Shown here in pieces: positions 5,731-6,226 of a stretch of 6,226 nucleotides of DNA; position 1 is the stretch's first letter; the number at the start of each line of letters is the position of its first letter. The DNA comes from JBOHHR01 sp050740975 (GTDB lineage: Bacteria; Pseudomonadota; Gammaproteobacteria; JBOHHR01). Below the pieces are notes generated by a model that was given only the letters and a program-made list of their open reading frames with translations, ran no database searches and was not told the origin of the DNA. The position numbers and the translations under genes were made by a program. The DNA lies in assembly GCA_050740975.1 (NCBI GenBank), contig JBOIEE010000020.1:1-6226 (forward strand), written 5' to 3'.

Positions 5731-6226
5731 CTACAGCGCCTCCCAATGCGCCTTGAGCGCCGCGGTTAGCTTACTCACACTCTGCTCAGCGGTCAGTTGC
5801 GCCGGCAACGGGTCCCGCCCCACCGCCGCATACACCCCCGCATAGCTGTTCTCTAGGTCCAAATAGGCGATGTCATAGCGTAGCTCCGCGACTAAGGTGT
5901 TCATCTCCTCTCGGATCAACGCCTGCTCGCTGATACGGTTGACTTCCACTTCCGCGTACACCTGGCGGATGATCTCCTGTTGTATCGCGTGGTACTCGGA
6001 GGCCGTCTGATATTCGTTCTGCGCATGCCCGTACTGGGCCAGGCTGACGTTCACTTGCGTCAGCACCGCCATGGAGAGCGCCAGCCGCTGTGCATCCAGC
6101 ACGCCGCCTTGAGCTTTTACCTCTTTCATCTTCTGCGGCATGCGGATCAGGTTCAGCAGTTTCCACGCCACTCGCGAGCCGAGGTTCACCCAGTTGTTGT
6201 GAAACAGAAAGCTGTTCGAGTTGTAG
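5731..6226 (-). CDS. TolC-family outer-membrane efflux protein, C-terminal part (5' end outside window)
   Basis: The outer-membrane channel of a tripartite export system. The frame is open to the right edge; 164 residues are visible of the 450-500 usual for the family. The fragment starts with a beta-strand-like stretch, YNSNSFLFHNNWVNLGSRVA (1-20), then WKLLNL (21-26) entering a long helical region (28-115) with TolC-type composition (LDAQRLALSMAVLTQVNVSL, 43-62). It ends with the usual second helix (115-136, LRYDIAYLDLENSYAGVYAA) followed by GRDPLP. This matches the C-terminal repeat of TolC-like proteins, in which strand, turn and paired helices build one half of the barrel and periplasmic tunnel. 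A GTG at 6189 could be taken as a start, but conserved TolC-like sequence continues upstream of it, so the gene is simply cut by the window edge. It is the first visible gene of the export locus. Confidence 0.88.
   Translation of the reverse strand, partial: YNSNSFLFHNNWVNLGSRVAWKLLNLIRMPQKMKEVKAQGGVLDAQRLALSMAVLTQVNVSLAQYGHAQNEYQTASEYHAIQQEIIRQVYAEVEVNRISEQALIREEMNTLVAELRYDIAYLDLENSYAGVYAAVGRDPLPAQLTAEQSVSKLTAALKAHWEAL

Noticed and set aside
5045..5845. A 266-codon plus-strand open frame across the adaptor and TolC-like genes
   Set aside because: It runs antisense to two well-supported genes, crosses their boundary, and its translation has no recognisable domain; it is a shadow of GC-rich coding DNA.

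Overview
The window looks like chromosomal DNA from a moderately GC-rich Gram-negative bacterium, most likely a gamma- or betaproteobacterium. The signs are a Kup-type potassium transporter of proteobacterial character, a TolC-family outer-membrane protein, and cell-envelope adaptor proteins that need an outer membrane. No species can be named from the sequence alone, and no transposase, integrase, tRNA, rRNA or CRISPR array was seen.

Layout, left to right. Positions 1-791 (+) hold the C-terminal part of a Kup K+ transporter that starts outside the window. Positions 792-1281 are a poorly explained gap between convergent units; it contains one small unrecognised reading frame on the minus strand (921-1163) and a weak candidate terminator (1255-1283). 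From 1282 to the right edge everything lies on the minus strand and reads right to left as a four-gene export locus: a TolC-like outer-membrane factor (5731-6226, N-terminus outside the window), a secreted periplasmic adaptor (4760-5554), a GAF-like/HlyD fusion anchored by one membrane helix (3404-4750), and a polytopic M50-type zinc metalloprotease fused to a C-terminal HlyD adaptor, with an N-terminal PqqD-like domain (1282-3402). The last three genes are tightly packed: the gap between genes two and three is 9 nt, and genes three and four overlap by a few bases. They are probably one transcript.

How the parts may work together (inference). TolC would give the outer-membrane channel, and the three adaptors, each with two half biotinyl-lipoyl motifs, would bridge the periplasm. 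The M50-HlyD fusion would be the polytopic inner-membrane part. No ABC ATPase or RND pump is encoded in the visible part, so either the pump lies outside the window or this is a non-canonical export or peptide-processing machine. The PqqD-like N-terminus next to an intact HELGH zinc site suggests a peptide or protein substrate, not a small drug. This locus is the most interesting content of the window.
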